Below, in pieces: positions 1-8,399 of a stretch of 64,000 nt of DNA. The stretch spans positions 165,389 to 229,388 of the forward strand of contig NZ_BOOY01000016.1 of assembly GCF_016863475.1 (NCBI RefSeq), given 5' to 3'. A program made the position numbers and the translations under genes. Source of the stretch: Spirilliplanes yamanashiensis. Lineage in GTDB: Bacteria > Actinomycetota > Actinomycetes > Mycobacteriales > Micromonosporaceae. Below the pieces are notes generated by a model, which had not been told where the DNA came from, made no database searches, and saw only the letters and a program-made list of their open reading frames with translations. Numbering within the stretch: position 1 is the stretch's first letter; every line of letters begins with the position of its first letter.

Positions 1-834
1 CGCGACGACCAGCCGGTGGTCCGGGCCGGCCCGGACGCCGGCCTGCGCGGCGGTTCGGTTCACCGGCAGGCCCTGGGGCCCGTCGCGGGGCCGCCGCGGC
101 GCCAGCACCGACAGGTCCTGCAGCGGCGCGACGGTCTGCCCGACCGTGGCGGCGGTGACCACCCCGGCGCCGATCCCGACGGCCGTGAACAGGCCGCGGC
201 GGCTCAGCCCGCCCGGGCGGGTGCGGGGGCCGGGGTCGGCCCGGCGTGCCACCGGCAGCTTGACGCCGACGTGCACCAGCAGGGCGCCGACCGCCAGCCA
301 CGCCACCCAGTAGTGCCCGGCGGTGAAGAAGAACGGCATCGGCGCGTACCAGCGGGCGACGTTGAACACGCCGCTGACGACCTGGAACAGGGCGGCGGCC
401 ACCAGGGCGGCGACGGCGAGCCGCTCGGCGGCGTGGGCGATCGAGCGGGCGGGCGGCCACGCGTACAGGCGCGGCGTCACCGCCCACAGCTTCGCCCCGA
501 GCAGCGGGATGGTGGCCAGCCCCGTCGCCACGTGCAGGCCCTGGGTGAACCGGTACAGCCCGGCGGGGCGCGACGGCCACCAGAACCAGGCCGGCGGGTG
601 CTGGACGAGGTGGCTGATCAGCCCGGTCACGAAGCAGATCCCGAACGCCACGGCCAGGGCGGCGCCGAGCAGCCCGGCCAGCCGGGGCGAGCGCAGCGGC
701 GACGGGAACGCGCCGGGGCGCAGCGGGCCGCGGCGCAGGGCATCCGGCGGGGCAGGCAGCGGCCGGTGCAGCAGGGCCCGCGCCCGGCGCCGGCGGCGCC
801 ACCGGGTCAGGCCGGGGTCAGCGTCGCGAACCAC
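1..834 (-). CDS. Membrane molybdopterin-dependent oxidoreductase, N-terminal part (cut by window edge)
   Basis: Only the first 278 codons are present; the C-terminal part lies beyond the left edge. A basic N-terminus is followed by about four hydrophobic segments with paired His residues, as in cytochrome b561-like membrane domains, and then a twin-arginine-like 'LSRRGLFTAVG' stretch that precedes the sulfite-oxidase-type molybdopterin domain in this family. The Moco domain itself is not in view, so substrate is unknown. The GTG start at 834 lies 28 bases inside the end of the upstream methyltransferase gene; no other start in this frame is better placed. It is the last visible gene of a leftward run with glycosyltransferase, DUF2064 and methyltransferase genes, which suggests co-transcription. 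Family call is from memory of similar neighbourhoods; confidence moderate. Confidence 0.7.
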   Translation of the reverse strand, partial: MVRDADPGLTRWRRRRRARALLHRPLPAPPDALRRGPLRPGAFPSPLRSPRLAGLLGAALAVAFGICFVTGLISHLVQHPPAWFWWPSRPAGLYRFTQGLHVATGLATIPLLGAKLWAVTPRLYAWPPARSIAHAAERLAVAALVAAALFQVVSGVFNVARWYAPMPFFFTAGHYWVAWLAVGALLVHVGVKLPVARRADPGPRTRPGGLSRRGLFTAVGIGAGVVTAATVGQTVAPLQDLSVLAPRRPRDGPQGLPVNRTAAQAGVRAGPDHRLVVA

Positions 835-1472
835 CGGTCCGCCTCCGTTCCGATGGTGAGCACCCGCAGCCCGGCTGCGGCGGCGAGGGCGGGCAGGTCG
901 GGCACGGCGACGGCCGCCCACGGGAACGTCTCCTCCCGGTCCGTGCCGGCCGCGCGCAGGCCGGCCGTCCCCGACCAGGTGCGCTCCCCCGGCGCGGCGA
1001 GCTCGGCGTGCAGGCGCCCGTCCGGGGCCAGCAGGTCCCGGCAGCGGCGCAGCAGCCGGGCCGGGTCGCCGCCGATGCCGATGTTGCCGTCGGCGAGCAG
1101 CACGTGGCGCCACCGGCCGTGGCCGGGCAGCGGCGCGAAGACGTCGCGCAGCAGGGCGGCCGCGCCGCGCCGGCGGGCCAGCCGCACCGCGGCGGCGCTG
1201 ACGTCGACGCCGAGCGCCGGCCGGCCCCGGCGGGTCAGGGCGGCGGTGAGCCGGCCGGGCCCGCACCCGACGTCCAGGGTGGGCCCGCCGCAGCCGGTCA
1301 GCAGCAGCCGGTCGCCGGGCAGCGCCGCCCGGCACCACGCGGCCGGGTCGAGGAGGTGCTCGCCGCCCCGGTCGTCGCGCAGCACCAGCGGCGCGGGGCG
1401 GCCGGCGGCGGCCCGGCGCAGCGCCGCCTCGTAGACGGCCAGCACGGGCCGGTCGAGCAGCGCCCCGCTCAC
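807..1472 (-). CDS. Class I SAM-dependent methyltransferase
   Basis: Predicted 221-residue soluble methyltransferase. The SAM-binding motif I 'LDVGCGPGRLTAAL' lies near residue 70 and is followed by an acidic 'GVDVS' at the end of strand 2 and a 'LLADGNIGIGG' motif later, typical of the Rossmann-like class I fold. The GTG start overlaps the stop of the upstream DUF2064 gene by four bases (GTGA), indicating translational coupling. The gene is unusually short on the C-terminal side, so there is little room for a substrate-binding cap. Substrate cannot be deduced; the company of a GT2 glycosyltransferase and a DUF2064 protein hints at modification of a glycan or lipid-linked sugar. Confidence 0.85.
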   Translation of the reverse strand: MSGALLDRPVLAVYEAALRRAAAGRPAPLVLRDDRGGEHLLDPAAWCRAALPGDRLLLTGCGGPTLDVGCGPGRLTAALTRRGRPALGVDVSAAAVRLARRRGAAALLRDVFAPLPGHGRWRHVLLADGNIGIGGDPARLLRRCRDLLAPDGRLHAELAAPGERTWSGTAGLRAAGTDREETFPWAAVAVPDLPALAAAAGLRVLTIGTEADRWFATLTPA

Positions 1473-2134
1473 CGCGCCACCCCGGCGGCCGTGGGGACGG
1501 CGGTGGGGACGACTGTGGCGGCGACGCGGGCCAGGGCCGCCGGGAAACGGCTGCCCGGCGCGCAGAGCGGCGCCACCGCGAGGGCGTCGGCGATCGTGTC
1601 GACGTCGCGCAGCCGGGGCAGCAGAGCGACCCGCAGGCCGAGGGCGCGCAGCGCCGCCAGGGTGCGGGCGCCGGTCCACGCGGTGGACGTCGGCACGGTG
1701 CGCAGGACGTCCGCGTGGGCGGTCTCGCGCAGCCCGAGCGCCCACCAGCCGCCGTCGTCCGCCGGGCCGAGCACCGCGTCGGCGTGCCCGAGGGCGGCCG
1801 CCGCGACGTCCAGCAGGGTCGCGGTCAGCTGCGGGGTGTCCATCCCGACCAGCACCACCGGACCTTCCGGCCCGCCGGTGTACGCGGCGGCGAGCCGCTC
1901 GCCGAGGCTGCCGGCGCACTGCGGCCGGACGGCCCACCCGGGCGGGGCGGGGTGGGATCCGTCGACGACCAGGGTGCGGGTGCGCGCCCCGCAGGCCGTC
2001 CCGGCGGCCAGCGTGTCGTCCAGCGCGGCGGCGGCCATGGCGGCGGCCTGCGCGGGGGTGCACGGCGGGCACAGCCGCGTCTTCACCCGCCCGGCGACGG
2101 GCGCCTTGGCGAGCACCAGCAGGTGGGCGCTCAC
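1469..2134 (-). CDS. DUF2064 (CofC/MobA-like) nucleotidyltransferase-fold protein
   Basis: Predicted 221 residues, beginning 'VSAHLLVLAKAPVAGRVKTRL', the hallmark opening of the DUF2064/TIGR04282 family, a relative of nucleotidyltransferases such as CofC and MobA. The KAP..GRVKTRL loop is the expected nucleotide-binding segment and 'VLVGMDTPQL' supplies the metal-binding acid region; 'GPADDGGWWALG' is a third conserved block. The enzyme activity of the family is not established; it is usually found beside GT2 glycosyltransferases, as here. GTG start overlaps the GT2 stop by four bases and its own stop overlaps the methyltransferase start. Longer upstream frames were rejected because they run through the GT2 gene. 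Confidence 0.85.
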   Translation of the reverse strand: MSAHLLVLAKAPVAGRVKTRLCPPCTPAQAAAMAAAALDDTLAAGTACGARTRTLVVDGSHPAPPGWAVRPQCAGSLGERLAAAYTGGPEGPVVLVGMDTPQLTATLLDVAAAALGHADAVLGPADDGGWWALGLRETAHADVLRTVPTSTAWTGARTLAALRALGLRVALLPRLRDVDTIADALAVAPLCAPGSRFPAALARVAATVVPTAVPTAAGVAR

Positions 2135-2790
2135 CGGGCCAGCACCGCGCTCATGTCGCGGACCGCCCGCAGGGTCCCCCGCACCGTCCCGGTGACCTTC
2201 GACCGGGTCCCGGCGGCGCGCGGGTGGTAGGCGACGTCGACCTCCCGGACCCGCCACCCGGCCCGGCCCGCGGCCAGCAGCAGCTCCAGCGGGTAGCCGT
2301 ACCGGCGGTCGCGCAGCCCGAGGGCGAGCAGGGCGTCGCGGCGGCACGCCCGGATCGGCCCGATGTCGTGCACCGGCAGGCCGGTGACCCGGCGCACCCG
2401 GGCCGCCAGCACGGCGTTGCCGGCGCGGGCGTGCACCGGCCAGGCGCCCCGCGCGGACGGCCGGCGGCGCCCCACCACCAGGTCGGCGGCGCCGGCGCGC
2501 ACCGGACCGGCGAGCGCCGGCAGGTCGGCCGGGTCGAACGAGCCGTCGGCGTCCAGGACGCAGACGACGCCGTCGGCGGGGTCCGCGGCGAGGACTCCGG
2601 CGTGGACGGCCGCGCCGTAGCCGGGCTCGGGCACCTGCACCACGACGGCGCCCAGGGCCAGCGCCACGTCGGCGGAGCCGTCGGCGGAGCCGTTGTCGGC
2701 CACGATCACCCGGTAGCCGGCCGGCATCCGCGCCAGCAGCCCGGGCAGCGCCGGGGCCTCGTCCCGGCAGGGCAGCACCACATCGGTCAT
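2131..2790 (-). CDS. GT2 family glycosyltransferase
   Basis: Predicted 219-residue cytosolic GT-A glycosyltransferase. It opens 'MTDVVLPCRDEAPALPGLL', with 'VIVADNGSADGSADVA' for nucleotide-sugar binding and 'VCVLDADGSFDPADL' supplying the DxD metal-binding motif. There is no C-terminal membrane anchor, unlike many dolichol-phosphate mannose synthase relatives that it otherwise resembles. It is the first gene of the leftward run. No Shine-Dalgarno is evident before ATG 2790; a TAGCTT hexamer ends eight bases upstream, so a nearly leaderless transcript is possible. Donor and acceptor are unknown. Confidence 0.88.
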   Translation of the reverse strand: MTDVVLPCRDEAPALPGLLARMPAGYRVIVADNGSADGSADVALALGAVVVQVPEPGYGAAVHAGVLAADPADGVVCVLDADGSFDPADLPALAGPVRAGAADLVVGRRRPSARGAWPVHARAGNAVLAARVRRVTGLPVHDIGPIRACRRDALLALGLRDRRYGYPLELLLAAGRAGWRVREVDVAYHPRAAGTRSKVTGTVRGTLRAVRDMSAVLAR

Positions 2791-2848
2791 GGCTGGGAAA
2801 GCTAGCGGCGGCACCGGCCGGACAACCCTTACGAAACGATGATCGGAT

Positions 2849-2868
2849 CGGCCGGTTCTTACCGGCCG
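2849..2868. promoter_or_regulatory. Inverted repeat in divergent promoter region
   Basis: CGGCCGGT and ACCGGCCG form perfect 8-base arms around a TCTT spacer, in the 135-base gap between the divergent GT2 and epimerase genes. Placement suggests an operator or attenuator for one or both directions, but GC-rich DNA makes such repeats fairly common and no regulator is adjacent. Confidence 0.35.
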
Positions 2869-2889
2869 GTGACGGCTGCGCCCGGACCG

Positions 2890-2918
2890 TTCCGCCGGGC
2901 GCCGGGCCGCCCTACGGT
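2890..2918 (+). promoter_or_regulatory. Leaderless promoter of the epimerase gene
   Basis: TACGGT at 2913-2918 matches the actinobacterial TANNNT -10 and ends seven bases before GTG 2926; TTCCGC 17 bases upstream is only a weak -35. No Shine-Dalgarno precedes the start, so the transcript probably begins at the GTG itself. Confidence 0.45.
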
Positions 2919-2925
2919 CGGCGCC

Positions 2926-3975
2926 GTGATGCATGTGCTCGTGACCGGCGGCGCCGGTTTCATCGGATCCCACGTGACCGTCGCGCTCGCCGCGGCGGGC
3001 CACCGGGTGACCGTGCTCGACGCGGGACACCCGGCCGCCCACCGCCGGCCGCTGCCCGGCACGGTCGCCGGCCAGCCCGTCGTGCGGGCCGACGTGCGCG
3101 ACGCCGCCGCGGTCGGCCGGGCGCTGGCCGGCGTCGACGCGGTGGTGCACCAGGCGGCGCTCGTCGGGCCCGGCGTCGACCTGGACGACCTGCCCGAGTA
3201 CGTCGGCTGCAACGACCTCGGCACGGCGGTGCTGCTCGCCGCGATGGCCCGGGCGGGCGTGCACCGGCTGGTGCTGGCCAGCTCCATGGTGGTCTACGGC
3301 GAGGGCGCCTACGCGTGCCCCGCGCACGGGCCGGTCGCCCCCGCCCCGCGCCCCGTCGCCGACCTGGCCGCCGGGCGCTTCGAGCCGGGCTGCCCCGCCT
3401 GCGGCGCCCCGCTGGCGCCGGGACTGGTCACCGAGGACGCCCGGCTCGACCCGCGCAGCGGCTACGCCGCCACGAAGGTGGCGCAGGAACACCTCACCGC
3501 CGTGTGGGCGCGCCGGACCGGCGGATCGGTCGCGGCGCTGCGCTACCACAACGTGTACGGCCCCGGCATGCCGCGGGACACCCCGTACAGCGGCGTGGCC
3601 GCGATCTTCCGGTCCGCCCTGGAGGCCGGGACCGCGCCGCGGGTCTTCGAGGACGGCGGGCAGCGCCGCGACTTCGTGCACGTGCGCGACGTCGCGGCCG
3701 CGAACGTGGCGGCGCTGGCGTCGACCGCGCGCTCGGCCGGGTGGCGGGCGTACAACGTCGCGTCCGGTGTGGCCACCACCGTCGGCGGGATGGCGGCGGC
3801 GCTGGCCCGCGCCATGGACGGCCCGGAGCCGGTGGTGACCGGCGAGTTCCGGCTCGGCGACGTGCGGCACGTGCTGGCGTCCCCGGCCCGCGCCGAGGCC
3901 GAGCTGGGCTTCCGGGCCGCGGTGGGCCTGGACGGCGGGATGGCCGAGTTCGCCCGGGCCGCGCTGCGCGCATGA
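2926..3975 (+). CDS. NAD-dependent epimerase/dehydratase with cysteine-bearing insert
   Basis: Predicted 349-residue extended SDR. 'TGGAGFIGSH' (about residues 7-16) is the NAD-binding GxxGxxG, and 'SGYAATK' places the catalytic Tyr near 180 and Lys near 184; 'DFVHVRDVA' is the typical late motif of sugar epimerases. An insert between the Ser and Tyr motifs (about residues 128-165) carries three Cys, at about 131, 156 and 159, in a C..CPAC pattern that could bind metal. The leaderless promoter supports GTG 2926; ATG 2929 is the alternative. The stop overlaps the start of the next gene (ATGA). Divergence from the glycosyltransferase run suggests a shared glycan pathway; the sugar substrate is unknown. 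Confidence 0.85.
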   Translation: MMHVLVTGGAGFIGSHVTVALAAAGHRVTVLDAGHPAAHRRPLPGTVAGQPVVRADVRDAAAVGRALAGVDAVVHQAALVGPGVDLDDLPEYVGCNDLGTAVLLAAMARAGVHRLVLASSMVVYGEGAYACPAHGPVAPAPRPVADLAAGRFEPGCPACGAPLAPGLVTEDARLDPRSGYAATKVAQEHLTAVWARRTGGSVAALRYHNVYGPGMPRDTPYSGVAAIFRSALEAGTAPRVFEDGGQRRDFVHVRDVAAANVAALASTARSAGWRAYNVASGVATTVGGMAAALARAMDGPEPVVTGEFRLGDVRHVLASPARAEAELGFRAAVGLDGGMAEFARAALRA

Positions 3976-5297
3976 GGACCGCGCCGGCCCGCACGCCGGC
4001 CCGCACGGCCGGCCGCCGGGCGGACGTGTGGACGGGGGCGGCCGCGCTCGCCCTGTTCGCCGCCGCGGCCGTCGCCGGCGGCCTGCTGTACCTGGCGGGC
4101 CGGCCGGTGCACGCCGGCGCGGCGCCGCTGTTCGCGCACTGGTCGCCGCACCTGGGGCCGGGCACCCCGCTCGCGCTCGGGGTGGCGGCGCTGGTGGTGT
4201 GGCGCGGCCCCGAGGTGGCGGCGGCCCTGGCGTGGCGGCGGCTGCTGGCCGCGGCGTACGCGGCGGCGGCCGCCTGGATCCTCGCCCTCGCACTGGTCGA
4301 CGGCTGGGCCCGCGGGGTGGCGGGCCGGCTGACCACCCGGCACGAGTACCTGCACGAGGTGCCCGGGGTGACCGGCGTGCCGGCGCTGCTGCGCGCGTTC
4401 GGCGGCCGCATCCTCGACGGGTCCCCGGACTCGTGGACGACCCACGTCGCCGGGCACCCGCCCGGCGCCCTGCTCGTCTTCGTCGGCCTCGACCGGGCCG
4501 GGCTCGGCGGGGGCGGCTGGGCGGCGGTCGCGTGCGTGGCCGTCGGGGCCGTCACCGCGGTGGCCGTCCCGCAGACGGCGCGGCTGCTCGGCGGCGACGC
4601 CGCGGGGCGCGCGGCCGTGCCGTTCGCCGTCCTGTTCCCCGGCGCGGTCTGGGTGGGCGTCTCCGCGGACGGGCTGTTCGCCGGCGTCACCGCGGCGGGC
4701 GTCGCCCTGGTGACGGCCGGCCTGGTCCGGCGCGCCCACGGGCCCGCCCTGCTCGGCGGGGTGCTGCTCGGCGCGGGCGTGTTCCTCAGCTACGGCCTGG
4801 TCCTGATGGCGCCGATCGTGCTGGCGGCGGCCCTGGCGGCGCGGCGGTGGCGGCAGCTGGTGACCGCCGCGCTCGGCGCCGCGGCGGTGGCGGCGGCGTT
4901 CGCGGCCGCCGGGTTCTGGTGGCTCGACGGCTACCACCTGGTCGTGCAGCGCTACTACCAGGGCATCGCCGCCGACCGCCCGTACGGCTACTGGGTGTGG
5001 GCGAACCTGGCGGCGCTGGCGGTCGCGGCCGGTCCCGCCGCGTTCGCCGTCCTGCGGCGGGCCGCCGTGGGCGGCCCGGCCGCGTACCGGCTGCTCCCGC
5101 TCGGCGCCGCGGCCGCCGTGCTGGCCGCGGACCTCAGCGGGCTGAGCAAGGCGGAGGTGGAACGCATCTGGCTGCCGTTCGCGGTGTGGGCGGCGGCCGG
5201 CGCGGCCCTGCTGCCCGCCGCCGACCGGCGCGGCTGGCTGGCCGTGCAGGCGGCGGTCGCGCTGCTGGTCAACCACCTGCTGCTGACCACCTGGTGA
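3972..5297 (+). CDS. Polytopic membrane protein, possibly GT-C-like
   Basis: Predicted 441 residues with about ten to twelve hydrophobic spans and an Arg-rich N-terminus of some 20 residues. The loop 'WTTHVAGHPPGALL' near residue 155 and the 'DGYHLVVQRYYQG' loop near residue 315 are the only clear polar motifs; His/Asp-bearing loops of this sort occur in lipid-linked-sugar glycosyltransferases of the GT-C fold, but I cannot assign a family firmly. ATG overlaps the epimerase stop by four bases, so the two are translationally coupled. It ends seven bases before the stop of a convergent small gene. Confidence 0.75.
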   Translation: MRTAPARTPARTAGRRADVWTGAAALALFAAAAVAGGLLYLAGRPVHAGAAPLFAHWSPHLGPGTPLALGVAALVVWRGPEVAAALAWRRLLAAAYAAAAAWILALALVDGWARGVAGRLTTRHEYLHEVPGVTGVPALLRAFGGRILDGSPDSWTTHVAGHPPGALLVFVGLDRAGLGGGGWAAVACVAVGAVTAVAVPQTARLLGGDAAGRAAVPFAVLFPGAVWVGVSADGLFAGVTAAGVALVTAGLVRRAHGPALLGGVLLGAGVFLSYGLVLMAPIVLAAALAARRWRQLVTAALGAAAVAAAFAAAGFWWLDGYHLVVQRYYQGIAADRPYGYWVWANLAALAVAAGPAAFAVLRRAAVGGPAAYRLLPLGAAAAVLAADLSGLSKAEVERIWLPFAVWAAAGAALLPAADRRGWLAVQAAVALLVNHLLLTTW

Positions 5298-5304
5298 GGC
5301 GGCG

Positions 5305-5598
5305 CTAGGGCTCCTCGCCGCGCAGGCGGGCGGCGTGCTGCCGCGCCACCTCCTCGTCGGCCCCGGCCGCGCGGAGCAGCTCGACCACCGGCCACAGCGC
5401 GGCCGCGTCGGCCTGCGCGCCGGTGGCGATGCGGTGCACGTAGTCACCGAGGACGACGCCGAGCACGACCGGGTCGCCCGGGCCGCCACCCAGCCCGGCC
5501 AGGGCCTCGTCGCGGGCGTCCTGCGACGCGGTCTCCAGGCCGGCCGCCAGGCGCCGCACCTCCGCGAGCCGGTGTTCGTCGAGCCGGGGGTCGCTCAT
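5305..5598 (-). CDS. Small acidic hypothetical protein
   Basis: Predicted 97 residues, soluble and rich in Ala, Asp and Glu, with likely helices ('RLAEVRRLAAGLETAS', 'VARQHAARLRGEEP') and no membrane segment or recognisable domain. It follows lutC by 42 bases in the same direction and may be the last cistron of the rhamnose-lactate operon, though nothing in the sequence ties it to that pathway. Codon use looks coding, with strong third-position GC. Function unknown. Confidence 0.6.
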   Translation of the reverse strand: MSDPRLDEHRLAEVRRLAAGLETASQDARDEALAGLGGGPGDPVVLGVVLGDYVHRIATGAQADAAALWPVVELLRAAGADEEVARQHAARLRGEEP

Positions 5599-5640
5599 GC
5601 GGTCAGCCTAGGGCCTCCCGCCGCGCGCGGCCGCGCGGAA

Positions 5641-6246
5641 TCACGCCGGCGGCCCGGCCGGCAGGACGACGTGCAGGTGGCGGGGGCCGTGGACGCCCTC
5701 GACGCGGTTGAGTTCGATGTCGCTGGTGGCCGACGGGCCGCTGATCCAGGTGAGCGGGCGGCGCGGGTCGAGCCGGGTGAGGGCGTCCGGGACGCCCGCC
5801 ACCACCTGGTCGGGACGCAGCACGCAGATGTGCAGGTCCGGCAGGAGGCTGAGGATGCGCCGGCCCTGGTCCGGGGAGCCGTCGAGGACGATCGTGCCGG
5901 TCTCGGCGACGGCGACCGCGGCGGCGGTGACGACGGCGTCGACGGTGGCGAGGCGGTCGGCGGTCAGGCCGTCGTCGGGCAGGGCGGTGATGCCGGCCGG
6001 GAGCCAGCCGGCGGGCAGGCCGGGCGGGACGGCGACGGTGGCGCCGGGCGGCAGGATCGTGGCGACGGTGGCGGCGACGGCGTCCGGGGCGCAGCGGTGC
6101 ACCTCGGCGCGGTAGTCGGTGAGCCGGTCGACGAACAGGTCGGGGTCGGCCGGGGCGCCGGCGCCGCGGTAGGCGCGCGGGACTCCGCCGGCCGGGGTGG
6201 CGCCGGCGGCGCGGATCCGGGCGAGGATGAGGTCGCGGGAGCTCAC
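5641..6246 (-). CDS. lutC: LutC/YkgG-type L-lactate utilization protein
   Basis: Predicted 201-residue LUD-domain protein. 'AVAETGTIVLDGSP' is the conserved core of LutC/YkgG proteins, followed by 'HICVLRPDQVV' and 'SGPSATSDIELNRVEGVHGP', the family's C-terminal signature. With LutA and LutB it forms the iron-sulfur complex oxidising L-lactate to pyruvate. GTG 6246 overlaps the lutB stop by four bases and the frame reads VSSRDLILARIR, as expected. In this operon its substrate would be the L-lactate made from rhamnose-derived lactaldehyde. Confidence 0.92.
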   Translation of the reverse strand: MSSRDLILARIRAAGATPAGGVPRAYRGAGAPADPDLFVDRLTDYRAEVHRCAPDAVAATVATILPPGATVAVPPGLPAGWLPAGITALPDDGLTADRLATVDAVVTAAAVAVAETGTIVLDGSPDQGRRILSLLPDLHICVLRPDQVVAGVPDALTRLDPRRPLTWISGPSATSDIELNRVEGVHGPRHLHVVLPAGPPA

Positions 6247-7673
6247 CGGGCGGCCCACCAGTCGCGGAACGTCTGCGGCGGCGGTTCGGGCAGGTCGCGC
6301 CCGGCGGTCCAGCCGGACAGCGGCGGGGGCAGGCCGCGGCCGCGGGGGCCGGCGAGGCGGCTGAGCCGGGCGGCGCGCTGGGCGGCGGCGTACAGGCGGG
6401 GGTGGTCCATGGTGTACGCGGCGGCGGCCATGGCGGCGGACTCGGCGCGCGGGTGCGGGGCGGCGTCGCGCAGGTGCACCAGCATCGACGGGATGTCGAT
6501 CTTCACCGGGCAGGCGTCGAAGCAGGCCCCGCACAGCGACGACGCGTACGGCAGGGAGGCGTTGTCGGCGACGCCGGTGAGCTGCGGCGACAGCACCGCC
6601 CCGATGGGGCCGGGGTAGACGCTGCCGTAGGCGTGCCCGCCGGTGCGCTCGTAGACGGGGCACACGTTGAGGCAGGCGGAGCAGCGGATGCAGTGCAGCG
6701 CCGCGCGGCCCGCCTCGTCGGCGAGCACCGCGGTGCGGCCGTTGTCGAGCAGCACGAGGTGGAACGCCTGCGGCCCGTCGCCGGGGGTGACGCCGGTCCA
6801 CATCGACGTGTACGGGTTCATCCGCTCGCCGGTGGACGCGCGCGGCAGCAGCTGCAGGAACACCTCCAGGTCCTGCCAGGTCGGCACGACCTTCTCGATG
6901 CCCATGACGGTGATGAGGGTCTCGGGCAGGGTGAGGCACATGCGCCCGTTGCCCTCGGACTCGACGACGGCGAGGGTGCCGGTGTCGGCGACGGCGAAGT
7001 TGGCGCCGCTGACGGCGACGGGCGTGGTGAGGAACGTGTGCCGCAGGTAGCGGCGGGCGGCGCCGGCGAGCGCGGCCGGGTCGTCGGTGAGGTCGAGGTC
7101 GACGCCGGGCATGGCGCGGAGGAAGATCTCGCGGATCTCGGCGCGGTTGCGGTGGATGGCGGGCACGAGGATGTGGCTGGGCCGGTCGTGGCCGAGCTGG
7201 ACGATCAGCTCGGCCAGGTCGGTCTCGACGGGTTCGATGCCGGCGGCCTCCAGCGCCTCGTTGAGGCCGATCTCCTGGGTGGCCATCGACTTGACCTTGA
7301 TGACGCGGTCGTGGCCGGTGGCCCGGACCAGGCCGGTGACGATGCGGTTGGCCTCGGCGGCGTCGGCGGCCCAGTGCACCACGCCGCCGGCGGCGGTGAC
7401 GGCCGCCTCCAGCCGCTCCAGCAGCTCGGGCAGGCGGGCCATGACGTCGGCCTTGATGGCGGAGCCGGCGTCGCGCAGCTGCTGCCAGTCGGGCAGCTCG
7501 GCGATGACCGCGCCGGACTTGGCGCGGATGGTGGTGGTGGCGTGGCCGAGGTTGCGGCGCAGCTGCGGGTCGGCCAGGGCGCGGCGGGCGGCGGCGGGGA
7601 ACGGCTCGTCGCCGCGCAGGTGCCCCACCCCGGGCGGCGCGGTCGCGGGCATGCCGAGGAAGGTGCGGCTCAC
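6243..7673 (-). CDS. lutB: LutB-type iron-sulfur L-lactate oxidation protein
   Basis: Predicted 476 residues. An N-terminal LUD domain (roughly residues 60-290, with 'VKSMATQEIGLNEAL' and 'GTLAVVESEGNGRMC') is followed by two 4Fe-4S clusters: 'CIRCSACLNVCPVY' near residue 315 and 'CGACFDACPVKI' near 370. This is the full-length architecture of LutB/YkgF. GTG 7673 overlaps the lutA stop by four bases, and its stop overlaps the lutC start, so lutA-lutB-lutC are tightly coupled. A downstream in-frame ATG seven codons in is an alternative start. Confidence 0.94.
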   Translation of the reverse strand: MSRTFLGMPATAPPGVGHLRGDEPFPAAARRALADPQLRRNLGHATTTIRAKSGAVIAELPDWQQLRDAGSAIKADVMARLPELLERLEAAVTAAGGVVHWAADAAEANRIVTGLVRATGHDRVIKVKSMATQEIGLNEALEAAGIEPVETDLAELIVQLGHDRPSHILVPAIHRNRAEIREIFLRAMPGVDLDLTDDPAALAGAARRYLRHTFLTTPVAVSGANFAVADTGTLAVVESEGNGRMCLTLPETLITVMGIEKVVPTWQDLEVFLQLLPRASTGERMNPYTSMWTGVTPGDGPQAFHLVLLDNGRTAVLADEAGRAALHCIRCSACLNVCPVYERTGGHAYGSVYPGPIGAVLSPQLTGVADNASLPYASSLCGACFDACPVKIDIPSMLVHLRDAAPHPRAESAAMAAAAYTMDHPRLYAAAQRAARLSRLAGPRGRGLPPPLSGWTAGRDLPEPPPQTFRDWWAAR

Positions 7674-8398
7674 GGGGTCGCCGCCAGGATCTCGGCCAGG
7701 TGGACGGTGCGCACGCCGGTGCGCAGCCGGGACAGCCCGCCGCCGATGTGCATGAGGCAGGACGAGTCGCCGGCGGTGCAGACGTCGGCGCCGGTGTCCA
7801 CGACGTGGCGCATCTTGTCGGCGAGCATCGCGGTGGACACGTCGGCGTTCTTGACGGCGAACGTGCCGCCGAACCCGCAGCACTCGTCGGCCCGCGGCAG
7901 CTCGACGAGGTCGAGGGCCCGCACGTGGCGCAGCAGCCGCAGCGGCTTGTCGCCGACGCGCAGCATCCGCAGCGAGTGGCAGGTCGGGTGGTACGTGACC
8001 CGGTGCGGGTAGTAGGCGCCCACGTCCTCGACGCCGAGCACGTCGACCAGCAGCTCGCTCAGCTCGTAGGTGCGCTCCGCGACGGCGGCGGCGCGGGCGG
8101 CGAGCCGCTCGTCGCCGAACCGGCGGGCCAGGGCGGCGTGCTGGTGGCGTACCGAGCCGACGCACGAGCCGGACGGCGCCACCACCACGTCGTACGGGGC
8201 GAACGCGCCGACGTGCCGGCGCACCAGCGGCAGCGCGTCACGCTGGTAGCCGGTGTTGACGTGCATCTGCCCGCAGCAGGTCTGGTCCGGCGGGAACACC
8301 ACCTCGTGGCCGAGGCGCTCCAGCAGCCGGACGGTCGCCTTGGCCGCCTCCGGGAACATGGTGTCGGCCAGGCACGTCACGAACAGCGCGATGCGCAT
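7670..8398 (-). CDS. lutA: LutA-type (Fe-S)-binding L-lactate oxidation protein
   Basis: Predicted 242 residues comprising two cysteine-rich CCG domains: 'CCGQMHVNTGYQRDAL' near residue 41 and 'CCGFGGTFAVKNADVS' near 173, each preceded by further Cys (FVTCLAD, YHPTCHSL). This is the normal length and layout of LutA/YkgE, the heterodisulfide-reductase-like subunit of the L-lactate oxidising complex. ATG 8398 has a strong GGAGG five bases upstream and lies two bases from the rhaB stop. Its placement directly after rhamnose genes indicates lactate is the end product of L-lactaldehyde oxidation here. Confidence 0.94.
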   Translation of the reverse strand: MRIALFVTCLADTMFPEAAKATVRLLERLGHEVVFPPDQTCCGQMHVNTGYQRDALPLVRRHVGAFAPYDVVVAPSGSCVGSVRHQHAALARRFGDERLAARAAAVAERTYELSELLVDVLGVEDVGAYYPHRVTYHPTCHSLRMLRVGDKPLRLLRHVRALDLVELPRADECCGFGGTFAVKNADVSTAMLADKMRHVVDTGADVCTAGDSSCLMHIGGGLSRLRTGVRTVHLAEILAATP

Positions 8399-8399
8399 G

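Noticed and set aside
16..2195. Long open frames on the plus strand opposite the methyltransferase and DUF2064 genes
   Set aside because: Low-complexity Arg/Gly/Pro-rich translations without any domain; they mirror the high third-position GC of the real minus-strand genes.
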